A stretch of DNA of 64,000 bases, taken from positions 1,322,501-1,386,500 of the forward strand of contig JAGFBZ010000849.1 of the NCBI GenBank assembly GCA_018398805.1. Direction: 5' to 3'. The position numbers were made by a program, and so were the translations under genes. This DNA is from Hirundichthys speculiger (Eukaryota; Chordata; Actinopteri; Beloniformes; Exocoetidae). Below, piece by piece: positions 12,003 to 24,455 of the stretch; position 1 is the stretch's first letter; each line of letters opens with the position of its first letter. A model generated the notes under the pieces. The model saw only the letters and a program-made list of their open reading frames with translations, was not told where the DNA came from and made no database searches.

Positions 12003-12713
12003 TGTATTTTTTAGAGAACTGAATTCATGCCAAATGTGTAATAACACTTGATTAAAAAGAGAAAGAGGAAGGAGAAGAATCACAGAGGGTGAGTGTGTAA
12101 CCAGGAGATTTATTACACTGGAAACATACATATTTCTTCAGTCTTATTTTTTTTTTAACACATTTTAGTTCAATGCAACGAAGACAAATACAAAATCATA
12201 TTATTATATATGTTAGAAGATAATTATCATAGCTGTTGAGTTATAATCCAACAACATTCAGCGGATGGTTAACAGAAATGAGGCTGGAAAAAGGAAGAAA
12301 CAGATTGTGTATAAGAGTGACAAAAGTCCCACAGTTAACAGACTGAATTTTATTTGGTTCAGAAAAGCCAAGTACAATGTAGTTTATGTGGAGGTGTATG
12401 GCAACAATGTCAGAATTGGTTTTACATTTATTTTACATTAATACTTAAGTGTAAAATATTTCAAGTGTCATCAAGATGACAAATAACTACGTCACCCCAC
12501 ATCAGGCCAGCAGGCTGATTCTGGCCTGCTGCCTCATTTTATCTGACCCACAAGACCGTGCAAATCCACAGGAAAACCATTTTTCCACGGTTTCATTGAC
12601 ACTACAGCACAAGTTGTCCAACCACTACATCTTGATTTTGTTATCTCAAATTAAGCCATTTCCTATAACAAGATTATATTTCCCTGGCAAATATTCGGCC
12701 TATCTGAGATGCA
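12003..12713. other. Unassigned AT-rich spacer
   Basis: No gene, element border or tandem repeat is recognised between the LTR-like block and the G-run element. Confidence 0.5.
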
Positions 12714-12720
12714 CTCTTAG

Positions 12721-12909
12721 GCAGAGTGCGAATTATACAATGACAATTGGGGGGGTCAACATTTTCTAGAGATGACAAAAATGACAATTTGTCCCTTCTT
12801 TAGGGGGGTCGAAGATGACAAAAATGATAATTTGTCCCTTCTTCAGGGGGGTCGAAGTTGTAATTGGGGGGGTTACACCCCCCCAAACCCCCCCGTAATT
12901 CGCACTATG
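12721..12909. mobile_element. G-run miniature inverted-repeat element, copy 1 (189 bp)
   Basis: Termini are GCAGAGTGCGAATTA and, read inward from the right, CATAGTGCGAATTAC. The direct repeat CTCTTAG flanks it at 12714-12720 and 12910-12916 (counted as 6 bp if the shared C belongs to the terminus). The interior is two to three tandem units of about 43 bp, each with GGGGGGTC, GATGACAAAAATGA and AATTTGTCCC. The right end has long C runs complementary in sense to the G runs, so single strands could fold. A second copy lies at 61,709-61,930. I do not recognise the superfamily. Confidence 0.8.
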
Positions 12910-12916
12910 CTCTTAG

Positions 12917-13787
12917 GAAAAAAGCACTTGGCCACACCAGTAAATTATTGATTTTGGGTGTTTTTTTTCCCTCAAACTTGTTGCACATTTGTGATACAAA
13001 ACGGATCATTTTGAAGAGTTCAGTGACTTCAAGCGTTGTACTGTGAAATAGATAACACCTCTTCAGTTTGTGAAATTTCATCCCTACTTGATATTCCACG
13101 GTCAACTGTAAGTGATATTAGACGGTGGAAGAATTTAGGAACGGCAGCCTCTCGGCCATGAAGTAGGATGGAGTCTTGTGAAGCACACCGACATCGCACT
13201 ACGTGTTCCGTGGAGCGCTTCTCTGTTTGGCAGTCAAATAGAGAAGTCTGGCTTTGGCTGATACCAGAAGAATATTACCTGCCTGACTGCATGGTGTCAG
13301 CTATAAAGTTAGGTGAAGCAGGGATGATAGTATCAGGCTGCTTTTCAGGATTTGGGCTTAGCACCTCATGTCCAGTAAAGGGCGGTCTTAATGCTTCTTA
13401 ATGCTTAATGCTTCCACCAAACTGCTTTCAAGTTGAAAGCAGTTTGGTGGAATGTCTTTTTCTATTCCTTTTCTATTTGTGCCTCAGAGCACAAAGGAAG
13501 GACTATAAAGACATGATTTGATGAGTTTGGTATGGAAGAGCTTGACTGGCCCACACAGAGCCCTGCCTCCTATCAAATCAAGCACCTTTGGGATAAAATG
13601 GAATGGAGACTGTGAGCCAAGCCTTTTTGTCTAACATTAGTGCCTGACATCATAAATGCTCTACAGAATGAATGAACAAAAACTCCCACAGAAGCACTCC
13701 ACAGGCTTATGGAAAGACTTCCAAAATGTCATTACAGTCCCTGTTGGTGTAATGGTCAGGTGTCCGACTATTTCTGTCCACATAGTG
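12917..13787 (+). pseudogene. Decayed Tc1-like transposon with transposase relic
   Basis: Family phrases survive in order. Near 13085 'tattccacggtcaactgt' matches the helix-turn-helix coding region of fish Tc1 elements. A later segment reads GEAGMIVSGCFSGFGLSTSC (13311-13370), then PVKGGLNAS, then about 13520 LDEFGMEELDWPTQSP and HLWDKMEWRL. The right end GGTGTCCGACTATTTCTGTC...CATAGTG resembles the Tc1 terminal repeat. The matching left end is missing, a large central part is deleted and several frame changes and stops are present, so it cannot encode a transposase. The G-run element sits directly at its left edge. Confidence 0.8.
13412..13452. repeat. Near-perfect palindrome, 20-bp arms, 1-base spacer
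   Basis: The arm starting TTCCACCAAACTGC is followed after one base by its exact reverse complement. It interrupts the Tc1 relic where the family normally runs directly on, so it looks like an inverted duplication made after the element decayed. Confidence 0.9.
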
Positions 13788-14798
13788 CGTAAATGGGCTG
13801 AAAAATGGTGTCCCATATGAGATTGTCTACGAGCTTGCAATGGTTGTGCTCAGGTGCATGGGGATGAATGGGCATGCATAGATGTCTGGGTCCCCACTTA
13901 GGCCAGCCACACTGGTAAACTCAAGTGGTCAGTTCACATGGGGCCAATTTGAAACCAGTGGACCTTAGTTTTCAGTAAAAAATACAAATTTCAGCTGGGT
14001 ATGTGATGGGTTTGGAGCAAAAATGTCAAAGAAAGGGGTAAGGATATTTTAAGTAAAAAAACAAAATAAAAAAATATGGTTCGAAGACAACCGCTATGTT
14101 TTCTTTTGGACAATGGCAGCACTTAAATTACATTGCTGACACCAAGTAAAGAGCTAAGCATGCTAACATTAGCCACCAAAGAAAAGCACAATAAAAGAAA
14201 TAAAATATAAGAGAATAATGAAAAAGAATAACAATACAGCTACAGTCACAATAAAGCCTAATGGAGTCTGGGAAGTATTGGGAAATGTGACCACAACTAA
14301 TTTTGGAAGCAAGTAGGGTTACGTAGTGTTTTAGTATTTTTACTAGTTCAAGATGAAAGCACAGACAAAACTGACTTAGTGGTTTGAAGGCAGATTTGTC
14401 TGTGACATCACTGGTAAAGTCATGAAGGTGTGTCTTTTATTAATGGTTAAATGCAGAGACATTTATAATAAAAAAAAAAAAATTTTAGAAAGTAGCTATA
14501 TTTTTATAGCCTTTCAGCCACTATATAATAAACCCTTTGCTGGGAACCATAATGCTTCGGGGGCCCAGGATGAAACAGAGTCTGACACCCCTGGTCTTAC
14601 ATGAACAGGAAACGGTTTCACAGTACAGTGAATTTCTTAATCTCTAAATCCTACCAGCAACTGCTGACAACAGAAGACTGCAAGCCTGTCTTAAAAACAG
14701 AAAACATAACATAAAACTTTGAAATCTATAATTAATGTATAATAAACTGAAATATGTGCAAGAGCTGTACAGTATATGAACAATGAAAATAAAAATCA
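13788..14798. other. Unassigned spacer between two Tc1 copies
   Basis: AT-rich sequence with an A run at about 14471-14482. No gene or element is recognised. Confidence 0.5.
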
Positions 14799-14800
14799 TA

Positions 14801-15644
14801 CAGTGGAGGAAATAAGTATTTGATCCCCCGCTGATTTTGGCAGTTTTCATACTAAGAAATAAATTAACAGTCTCAGATTTTTATGGCAGCTTTATTTTAA
14901 CAGTTATAGAAAGAATATTGAAAAAAAATGTGAGAAAATTACATGAAATGAAAAATAAATATTAATTTGTAAGTCATTGAGGGAAATAAGTATTTGATCC
15001 CCGACCAACCTTGACCAGTGTTGGTTCCCACAGACCAACTGGCATACTCCTAATCTCACTGAAGTAATTACCTGCATGAGAGACACCTGTTCCAAATAGT
15101 CACCTGTATAAAAATCCATCTGCCCACAGACTCAGTAATACTCCACCATCTCCACCATGGGCAAGACTAAAGAGCTGTCAAAAGATGTCAGGGACAAAGT
15201 TGTTGAACTCCACAAGGCTGGAATGGGCTACAAAACCATAAGTAAGAAGCTGGATGAGAAGGTGACAACTGATGGTGCAATTAAGGAGCCTCAAAATCTT
15301 CAGGATTTGGAGATGATCTGCAGAGAGGAGTGGATAAAAATTACTCCTAATGTGTGTGCAAACCTAGTACGCAACTACAAGAAACGTCTGACAGCTGTGC
15401 TTGCCAACAAGGGTTTTGCCACCAAGTATTAAATCATATTTTGCCAGGGGATCAAATACTTATTTCCTTCAATGACTTGCAAATTGATTTTTATTTTTCA
15501 TTTCATGTAATTTTCTCAAAATTTTTTTTTTGTTTCTATAACTGTTAAAATAAAGCTGCCATAGAAGTCTGAGACTGTTCATTTATTTCTTAGTATGACA
15601 ACTGCCAAAATCAGCGGGGGATCAAATACCTTTTTCCTCCACTG
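14801..15644 (+). mobile_element. Internally deleted Tc1/mariner element (844 bp) with intact ends
   Basis: Both ends carry CAGTGGAGGAAATAAGTATT-type termini with TA dinucleotides at 14799-14800 and 15645-15646. Inverted repeats of about 200 bp each contain a second copy of 'aagtatttgatcccc' (near 14990 and 15450), the IR/DR arrangement of fish Tc1 elements. The central ORF at 15157-15432 starts MGKTKELSKDVRDKVVELHK and continues GMGYKTISKKLDEK, a paired-like helix-turn-helix DNA-binding domain. It is joined to a C-terminal scrap (EWIKITPNVCANLVRNYKKR); the DDE catalytic domain is missing. The element is non-autonomous but could be mobilised if a transposase were supplied. Confidence 0.92.
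15157..15432 (+). pseudogene. Tc1 transposase remnant: N-terminal DNA-binding domain fused to C-terminal tail
   Basis: An uninterrupted 91-codon frame. Residues 1-40 match the start of fish Tc1 transposases (MGKTKELSKD, HKAGMGYKTISKKL). Residues about 48-91 match the extreme C-terminus (LEMICREEWIKI, LVRNYKKRLTAVLANKGFAT). All of the catalytic DDE core is absent, so no cleavage or strand transfer is possible. A short binding-only product could in principle compete for element ends, but nothing shows it is expressed. Length is about a quarter of a full transposase. Confidence 0.85.
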
Positions 15645-15646
15645 TA

Positions 15647-18600
15647 TATGGACAGTAAATGAATGAAAATACAGTTTAGATAGAATGATCTGTTGCAGGC
15701 TGTAGGAAAAAACCCAATGTGAAACTACACAGACGACTTTCAGGTGTATGAAACGTCTACAGAGAAGCTCGTCAGTGGATTGTAAATAAGAGTCTTGTTA
15801 ATTCCATCCTGGTAAGGCAGACTCAGGGTTTAAAACTCATGGGTCTAAAAGTATAGTTAAGATATCTGACCTCTAAAATGACAAGTTTGTTCTCATGTCA
15901 TCTGAAGAACTCAAGCACAGATATGGACTTTCTCCAAAACATTTCTTTAAATATTTGCAGTTGAGAAGTTTTATCCCGTCCAAACTAATAGTTTGATTCT
16001 TCCCCGTCTATCTACTATAGATGAGATATCACGCTGAAAATTTTACACTCTAGGGGGCAAGTTTCATTATTGTATAATCTCTTCACAAGTTAATATACAG
16101 AATCATTACATACAATGTTACAGACATGGAGGATGGACTTGCAGGATAATATAGCAGATGAGGAATGGTCAGAAGCATGTGCTTCAGCCCAAACCCAAGC
16201 CATAAAACTCACATAAGAAAAAGAAAACTTTTTTTTTTTTTTTTTTTTTTAGATATTTTCAATTTTTTAAGGTTTTTCTAGTTACTTATAGCAGCACTGA
16301 TAAACAGCTACTATGAAACCTCGACACAGCCTCAGAGCAGCCTGGTATCACTGGTTTATTAATGTGCAGCACTGGCACCAGGACATGCTGTACCACGTGT
16401 AATTAGCTGACTGAATTTACCTGATATCAGTGCATTTTTATGAGGTAAAACCTTTATGGCGCACTGGGATTCACTAGCTTTGAACATGACTTCAAAACCT
16501 GTCAGGCCTTTAGATTACAGCTTGTTGAAACAGGACACAAACCGTGGTGTAACATGGGTAATAATAAACAGTGATCACAGAGCTGTGTCACAGATGTTTC
16601 TAAGTCTTCATGTCAGAGAATATAAAAGGGAAAAGATAAAGCTGATTAGGTATGTCATAAAAGGTCTGATTTAAAGTTTTCCTGTTTTGTCAGTCGATCT
16701 GAAGAGATTTGCTTAACATTTCAAAAGAAAGTGTTTGTCTTCTGAATGAAAACACAAACCTATATATTCACCTTGTATATTCCTCCAGAAGGACAAGAGT
16801 TTGCTCTCTACCAGCTCCACATGATTCAAGCATCCGCATGGCATTTTAGCCCCAATAATGCAACATTATAAGCAACATTTTCAAGTATCAACCTCTCAGC
16901 AGCTTTGTTACTGCTTACAACAGTATTTTTAGACATCATCTGACCCGGTCATTTTATTATCTCGTTTTGGGAACAGGACATGAAAACACTCCAAAACAGC
17001 AGAATATAACTAATGTGCAAGGCACAGAGGACAAAACACAGGATTTTAGATATGTAAGGCTTTTTATCCCCTTAAATTAGACTTGATTCAATTTATTAGA
17101 TTTTATTGAAGAAAGCACTTATTGTTTGATTCTAATAAGATAAAGAAAAAAATGTAGGCACATACTAAGAACTATGTACAGCAGGTATGCAGGAAGTGAA
17201 AAGTCCAAAAGCTGATTTCATCCCTTTCAGAGGTTTTGTTGTGTTGGAAGGGGCAAATGTGAAACATCCACACTCCAGTGCAAATCTTATCCACTATTGT
17301 ACTGCTGAACATGACAGATGGGCCCATTGCATTTGAAAGGGTTGGATATGAACAGCTGAGGATGTGCCTCTGCATGCCTGAACAGAACAATGGGATGTGA
17401 TCAAGTGCAGATCAAGCTCCTACTCAGTAAAGGGTTTATAAGCAAAGCCAGAACCATCATGTGGCCACATGAATTATGATCTAAGGTATAAAGAAGCAAT
17501 GGTCAAGACTACTTTACAGTTAGAAGCATGTCTGAGTCGCTGTGGGCTTGTTTGTGTTGCTGCCTGTAATCATACGTGTAGGAACTTTTAAACTAGTTAT
17601 AAAAGAGAGGGATGTCTTAAAGGAACAACCTGAATATATTATGCTGAACAGAGCAAACCAACCATGCAACTGCAACACATTTGCAAGAAGTTGTTGTCTG
17701 TTGCTGTACTTCCCACCTGCAATATTGTAATAAATAATATCTAAAAGCTACCCAAGTGTGTCAGAATGGTACATATATTTATGATCCTCACAGGGTGAAC
17801 TGCAGTACCGAAACTGTCAAAGGTGATGTATTTCTGAAACAGGGAAGTGCATAAATAAATACCTGCTTCATATATTGTTGAACCCTGATTCTCTTTTTAG
17901 TTGTGGAACACTTATTAAAAAACCAAATGAAGACATACAAATATAACACAAGGCAAACGGTAAATGCACTGTATTTATATAGGACCTTTGTGGTCTTGTT
18001 TATGACTAAAACGTGTTTTGGACAACAAGCCACAGTCACTCTTTAACAAACACACATACCCACAGCACTTCTTCATTCATCTGTGCCTTCGATTCCCTCT
18101 TTTGCTTTGTTTTTGTTGCTATGCTCATTACAACAATACTTTTAAAAAAAGCACTTTTACAGTTTAAATCTTAGATCAAAACATTCTGCGTTGCAGCTGT
18201 TAATGTTTGGTCACCATCACGACCGAGTGCATGCATCCCATTGCGCACGGATGTTGAACACTGCATGCAGGACAATAAAACCCACAACAGGCCATAAAGC
18301 TTGTTATGTTTGTAAAATTACTTGACAACACATGGAGATAAAATACAGGTACACAAGGAAGTGGTTACACAAACAGTGCTTTAAGGTTTAAGATTGAAGC
18401 TTTAATGGTGGACTTTACCTTTGAAGGTCCATGGCACTCTGAATGTTTCAGAGAACATGTGTGGATTTCAGTGGCTTCTACCAGAATGATTCGGCCTTTG
18501 GCTGTGATGAATATGTCTGCTATCCATCATATTCAGTGTGTTTTGCGTTTGGTGAAAATGTGCTGTCCATGAAAAATGAGGTGACCCTTTGGGAACTCGC

Positions 18601-19116
18601 TTCAGGGTGACATCTCAAGTAGTATTTTTCGCTCACTCTCACCCCTCTCCATGGTTTATTTCAACTTCTCCATCTCATTCACTGATTTATTTAAGTAGGA
18701 AGAGGTACTCATCTCTCCCCCACGCCTTCTGATATCTCAGTTTCCACCTGTAGGCTCTGATTGCATGGCGAGAGGTTTGGTTGTGTTCATCACCCCTGTG
18801 TGCCTAACAAATGGGGATAGATTAGTTTGGAGGCTAGGCAAGCCAAAACCCAGGTGTTTTATCGGTAAGAAAGCATTTCAAGTTTTCTTTGAGGATTAAC
18901 TGACTAAAACTACACTTTGTTACTTATGATCAAGATGACTCCTACCGCCCTCTGCTGAGGTACCAGGGATACTGCTTTCGCTCTGTTCTCTGTTACAGTT
19001 GTCATTTTGGTATTTCTGTTCAGGTTTGCCCTCACTGAATGCAAATGGGATTGTGTGTGGAGCCTGAGTTGATGCATGTTACTAATTTACCTATGTGGTG
19101 CTTGCATTATCAATCC
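15647..19116. other. Unassigned spacer, 3.5 kb
   Basis: AT-rich non-coding sequence with a 22-base T run at about 16230-16250. Open frames of 60-83 codons occur but none has recognisable similarity or splice context. No element borders seen. Confidence 0.5.
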
Positions 19117-19242
19117 ATTTATTCATTCATTTTCTCCACCTGCTACATCCTGGACTCAGGGGGATTGGAGTTTATCTTTGGTGTTAGGGGTGAAAGACCA
19201 AGCTCGTCCTGGACTGGTGAACACTCCATTACAGGGCTTGTT
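19117..19242 (-). repeat. L2-like LINE tail relic, minus orientation
   Basis: Read on the minus strand this matches the common fish tail: gccctgtaatggagtg...gtccagga...ctttcacccctaa...ggagaaaatgaatgaa. It is diverged and lacks a clear target duplication. Confidence 0.6.
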
Positions 19243-20054
19243 TGCAATGTATGCATCAGAGCCCCCAAAGACCATACATTAGGCCAGCAAGAAGGCAGAT
19301 CAACTTCAGACTACCTGGTACAAGTTTGTGCTACAGAACAGTGCACACTAAGAGAACTTGTTATTGTTAGCTTTCAGTGGTAGCTAGGTTGTTAAGATGC
19401 TTTTCCAAAAATAAAAAGGAGGAGTAAAGTAAGAAGCATTAGAGGACAAGAAAGAGGACTTTCTCTCTTTCTCTCTCCCTCTTTCTCTCCTGCTACAGAG
19501 GATTCATAAACTACAACCTTAAGCTGTTTAAGAAGGGGCAATTCATCAAGCATCTAGTCCTTGTTGCAAGGCAAATCATTTATGAAGAAAGGTATTTGAG
19601 ATGCATACCTTTTATTTATTGGTATGTAAGTCATCATAATTACAAAGCACTCATGTTGATATGCTTAAATCGTTTCTTAAGATGCTGTGTATGTAAAACA
19701 AAATTACTATTAACACCTGCAACATTAATAAAAAAATAGCATTTGGCTGGGATAAAATCAGTGCTGAGCAGCACTGAAGAAAGAAGAACAAAAGGAGGGA
19801 GAAGAGCAGATGAGACACCAACAAACCTGGTGGAGAGGTGAAGAGGGGAAGAATAGACCAGCACGATACAATTTCACAGTTTGTCAGTTCAAAACAAGTC
19901 TTTTTTCCACAGTAGAAGCTTGTGAGAGTGGAGTTAAATTTGTAAAAGTGAACAGAGCTGATCACAAACAAAATACTGTCTGAAATATTGAGGAGCCTGT
20001 TTATTAATCTGATGCTAGTTTATCTGTTTTCTGTTTTTTTCTTTACATACACTA
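19243..20054. other. Unassigned spacer with CT-rich patch
   Basis: Contains a pyrimidine tract (TTTCTCTCTTTCTC-like) at about 19460-19492. No gene or element border recognised. Confidence 0.5.
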
Positions 20055-20245
20055 TGATTGTCAGTATTAATTTTCAAAACTGCCATTCGCAGTGACATCA
20101 ACTGTTTCGAGCTTCCTTTCAATGATGCCCAAAGGTTTTTCATAGGGATGAGGTCCGGGCATGGTGAATTTATGTGCTGTAAGGAATTAAGCGTTGTCTT
20201 CGATGATAATTTTAATTCCAGAAGACATAACACTTTTGATAAAAT
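20055..20245 (-). pseudogene. Short Tc1/mariner DDE-domain relic
   Basis: On the minus strand, one frame gives GIKIIIEDNA (like the catalytic EDNA/QDNA box) before a stop. An overlapping frame gives SPCPDLIPMKNLWASLKG, which resembles the SPDLNPIENLW box just before the last catalytic acidic residue of Tc1 transposases. Frames are shifted and the rest of the element is not visible. Confidence 0.5.
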
Positions 20246-20419
20246 AGCAGGAAGTGAATGTATTTAAGAAACATTCCACTGACTCGTTATTTCCCCTCCA
20301 AAGATTCAGAGCCAGGTCAAAATCTGGCCATCTCCTTGTCTTCAGCAGTATTCTGGTAGAAAAAAAAAAATACAGCCTCATGGATATATGCTGTAGGCTT
20401 TTGGAGTTTCAAAGCTGAA

Positions 20420-20481
20420 CTCAAATAAGACCCTTTTAAGTTCAGTTTCAAAGCTGAAAACTTAAAAGGGTCTTATTTGAG
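20420..20481. repeat. Hairpin-forming inverted repeat, 23-bp perfect arms, 16-base loop
   Basis: Left arm 20420-20442 (starts CTCAAATAAGACCC) and right arm 20459-20481 are exact reverse complements. The loop contains TTTCAAAGCTGAA, which is also found immediately left of the left arm, showing that the structure arose by an inverted local duplication. Confidence 0.9.
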
Positions 20482-23400
20482 CAGGTGATAGTAAACTGAA
20501 ATGACCACTTGAGGGCGACAGTGTCCAAGAAGTTTAATTCAGAAGCAGAGCATCTCAGGACAATATACTGGAGCAAAAACATGCCACAGAGATTAAAACT
20601 CCTGGTTTCTGAAAGTCATGTAGGCATATAATTAAATAAATACAGACAAAAATCAATAAAGCCCTGAGATATCATGTAATTAACTGGAAGTATAAGTGAA
20701 TCTTAGCACTTTTCATCTTGTTTGTTTTTGAACTGCAGAATATTTATTTAGGATTATACTTTAATGCTCTTTACAGATCAGAAAGAGGGTAAATGGTTGT
20801 AAGACAATCTTACATTAATGAAAGGTCATTAATTGTTTAATAATTAGTGATTTGTTAATGATTCTGGCATATTCACTGTTATCGCACTGACTTTTGCCAC
20901 CTCTGTTCTCTAGTAACTAACCATCATCAAAATCCAGTTTATATCCTTGATATAACAGCTACTGAAATACAATATACCAATCAGGCCAGTCTTGATCCAT
21001 TCCTCATCATGTTGCTTTTTTTTCCTTTTGTACATTGAGCAAAAGTGCATCGTGTGAGATCAGAGGTAGGGGAATTAGAAATAAGAGAATATGACCACAA
21101 GGGGGCACAGTTGTCCAAAGTATCATGACTCCATGTCCTCTCTCCAGCCTCATTGAACGCCCTGTTCTTCAAGAGGCTTGCTCTGTTATCTGCCCTCCCA
21201 TTCACAATCTGCATCAGCCAGACACAAAGTCATTGATTCTGATTCTCTCTCTTTGTGTGTGTGTGTGTTGGTGCGCTTGTGTCAGGGGGATTCATAGCCA
21301 GTGTCAGCTATCGGCCATGCTGCAGCCTGGAGACGAGGCTCAAAGTTATGGACCAATATTAATAAATGGTAGCCCTGGCAACAGTGTTCAGGGTGAGTCA
21401 GAGGAGCTGAGGCAGAGGGGAAGGCAGGGTACTCTGGCCAAACATGGATGCTGTCTGAAAACCACTGTCAGGACAGGTTATGAAACAGGGGTACATCTGT
21501 GCTGAACAAGAGTCAGAATTACAACCAAATCAACATGAGATATTTATATCGGTGTTCTCGCACAGTTGAGGAATCCTTTTGGGTTTTGGCTCAGAGGGAT
21601 TAGGAGGTTTGTTTGCTTTAAGCCTCTGTAAACCACAGCAATTACATTAAATGACTTGTGCAGCAGTATTTGAATGCTTTCAACAATCGAGGGACTACAA
21701 CATGGGTGTTCCCCCTGCTGTTCTGGGATTGTTGGGCTATAGTGTGGTTGTGATGCACATTCTCCCAGATCTCAGAGGGACAGGGGATATTTTTAAAGTG
21801 ACCGTAATGGTTGTTGTGAACCTTTGGTGTATGAACTGGACATAAATCAGTTCAGTTGCTGCAGACAGTAGGGGACCAGCCTCCAGAGCCCTCTGACTCT
21901 TACAGAGGGACAATGACTTGTATTAGAGTGGTAGATATTGAAGGGATTTTGAGAAACAGGTGCTACCAATCTTGTCCTCTTACGTATATGGATGGAGAGT
22001 TTTCTGACTTCAGTCACGTTTACTGTCCCCTACTTGCAGCCATTGGTCTATGTAGATAGTAAACAGTAACTCTCCAAGTTAGGGCCAATTCACTTCCAGT
22101 GTTTGAGCTGCCTTTGTTTGCTACACCACTACTAAGGTCAGAGGAAGCTGACTGCAAAGCATAACACTTCCCAAGATTACAGATATATGAGAAATCTTTT
22201 TGCACAACTTCTTGCAGATTGTCCATCTTCGTATTTGTTCATAAAGGAAGTATCTTTAATTTTTATTCCAACAAACACAATATGATTAATAAGGTCCTGT
22301 GTCCTTCATGTTAGCAACTAAAGATGTAATGCTGCTTGGATCCATTCACTAGATTGTTTAAAAGCTATTATGAATGGACGGATGAGGTCACGGTTTTGTG
22401 GCCACTTGAGCAGCACTTGTAAATATTCACCCTCCTTTTGGCTTTGTGTCAGTCTCCATCAACGCCCAAAGGAACTATATCAATCTTCACTGTTCAATAT
22501 ACAATGTTTATTAAAACAGATAACTGATAGAATGTTTCAAAAGTTGCTGGTAACCAGTTCAAAAAGTGAATGCAAAGTTCCCAGTTGACTGGCAAACAAA
22601 CTTTGAAATGCGCCAAATACTTTGAAGGAGCAAAGCAACAGCAATCTTTTCTTAAACCTCAAACTGAGTTTTTATTTTTTTTACTTAAATCTATCCAGAT
22701 AGTGCTTAAGCCTGGTCAAAAGTTTAGTGAGAACAAAACAAAAAATATAACTTTTAATGACCAGAAAAAGTGCTTCAGCTGTCTTAAACCTAGTCGCAAT
22801 CCCATTTCTAACCCTCAGCCCTTTGTTTATTCCTTTCCCTGACACCTACCCCTAACCACTCCTTGAAACAAAAGACCAATGGTAGACTAAAAATAATCTC
22901 CAAAAGAATTGGGAAACCCCTCCAACTTTGTTTATATCTCACTGCAAACTACTGTGTGTACAAAACATGTGTAGTTGCAACTTCCGAAATGCCAAATCTT
23001 TATTAATACTGAAAATACCAATCTGGGTGGTTGCTCAGGCTGCAGACTTTGTTGGCTAAATTGTTAGATATACTCAGTAACAAGTTGGAAACTTTGTCTG
23101 CTGCTTAGCAGGCAGCACATAGTGGGATTGATACTCACTGGAGCAGGGAGTGAGCCAAACCAAACAAAAAACTAGAAGCAAAGAGATAAAAAGAAGTTAG
23201 TAGAGCAGCAGAATAAAGCAGCAGCAGAGTAATTTCTTAAACTTACAAGTTGTCATGTGAGCTAATGTTAATACAAATCCTGAATACAGATTCTTGACTT
23301 ACATATTTCTCTCATCGTCAAAACTCGAATGACAATTTCCTGTGATACTTGTCATGTCCGCACATTCTTATGGTAAGTATTTATAGAAATCTGTGGCAAC

Positions 23401-24310
23401 AGTCACTATGAAAACAAGATACTTTAATTGCAAGTTACCCTGAAATCTTATGTATGGAAGGTCACTTTCATCACATCTACATTATGATCATTATAATTAA
23501 TAGCATAATCAATGCATCATTCCATGGTAAACCTTTGACCTTATATACCGTGTTCAGTGGCTTTACTCAGTGAATTAAACAGGTAATTATATCTTTCTGA
23601 GATTATTTTACATTAGATGAGCAGTAATTGCAAACATACATTGTGCTACATTTTGAAAAATGTAACTTCTTTTCATCTGAGCCATGAAAATCCCCACATC
23701 TTGAAGAAATTAGGACATTTCAGCACCACTCATATATAATAGGCTTTCCCTTACTTTTTCTTCACTATACAATGCATAATTTGAGATACTTTGGCTGGGA
23801 CGAAAACCTCTCAATGTGTTGACAAAACACTCTTAAACAGAGCTGGAAGCCCAAGTGAAACCAGACTGTTTAGCAGTAGAGAAAGCAGAAGACAACAGAT
23901 GCTGCTGAGTCAATCATATGCAGCCAGAGAGTAGCACCTTTCTGCAGTGGCAAGAGAGTAGTAGTTTTCTTAAAAAGTCTATTTTATGTAACAGTGTGCT
24001 GACATTTTCACTGCACCTCCAAAATCTCCTTTCAGGTTCATGAAGGTACACATTGCAGTGATTGTTACATTCACGGGAGTACAACACTGATGGTTGTCAG
24101 CCATGCTAGCAGCTGTGTGAGGCTGAAACAGGAGCTACATCTGGTTTGCTAGTCTGAGACGGTCCAAGAAGTGAAGAAAATCTGAGTTTGTCAAGCCTCA
24201 ACTCGTGGCTCCAAAGGCCAGTCTATCTCCACTGATGGCCATGTTTAGTTATCCAACTTATTTAAAGCCTGATTTTGGTCTCCATGACTAAATTTGCTTT
24301 TTTATACATA
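20482..24310. other. Unassigned spacer, 3.8 kb
   Basis: A short GT run lies at about 21256-21268. One plus-strand stretch (about 21310-21394) stays open before a GTGAGT donor-like site but has no recognisable similarity. No transposon borders were recognised. Confidence 0.5.
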
Positions 24311-24314
24311 CATT

Positions 24315-24455
24315 TGTTAGGTCAGAATTTTCTTAACTTTTTAGGTCCTGAATCAGTACAGCTAGAGGGTCACATTTGTACACAAATAAACATTAGTTAA
24401 ATATTGGTAATAGTACTGTCATCAATAGTATTATTAATATTCTAGTATTGATCAT
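24315..24455 (+). repeat. Truncated 5' LTR of the endogenous retrovirus
   Basis: Aligns without gaps to 26263-26403 with two mismatches (g/a at the 14th base and t/g near the 39th). Identity stops abruptly after GATCAT, marking the deletion junction. Confidence 0.9.
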
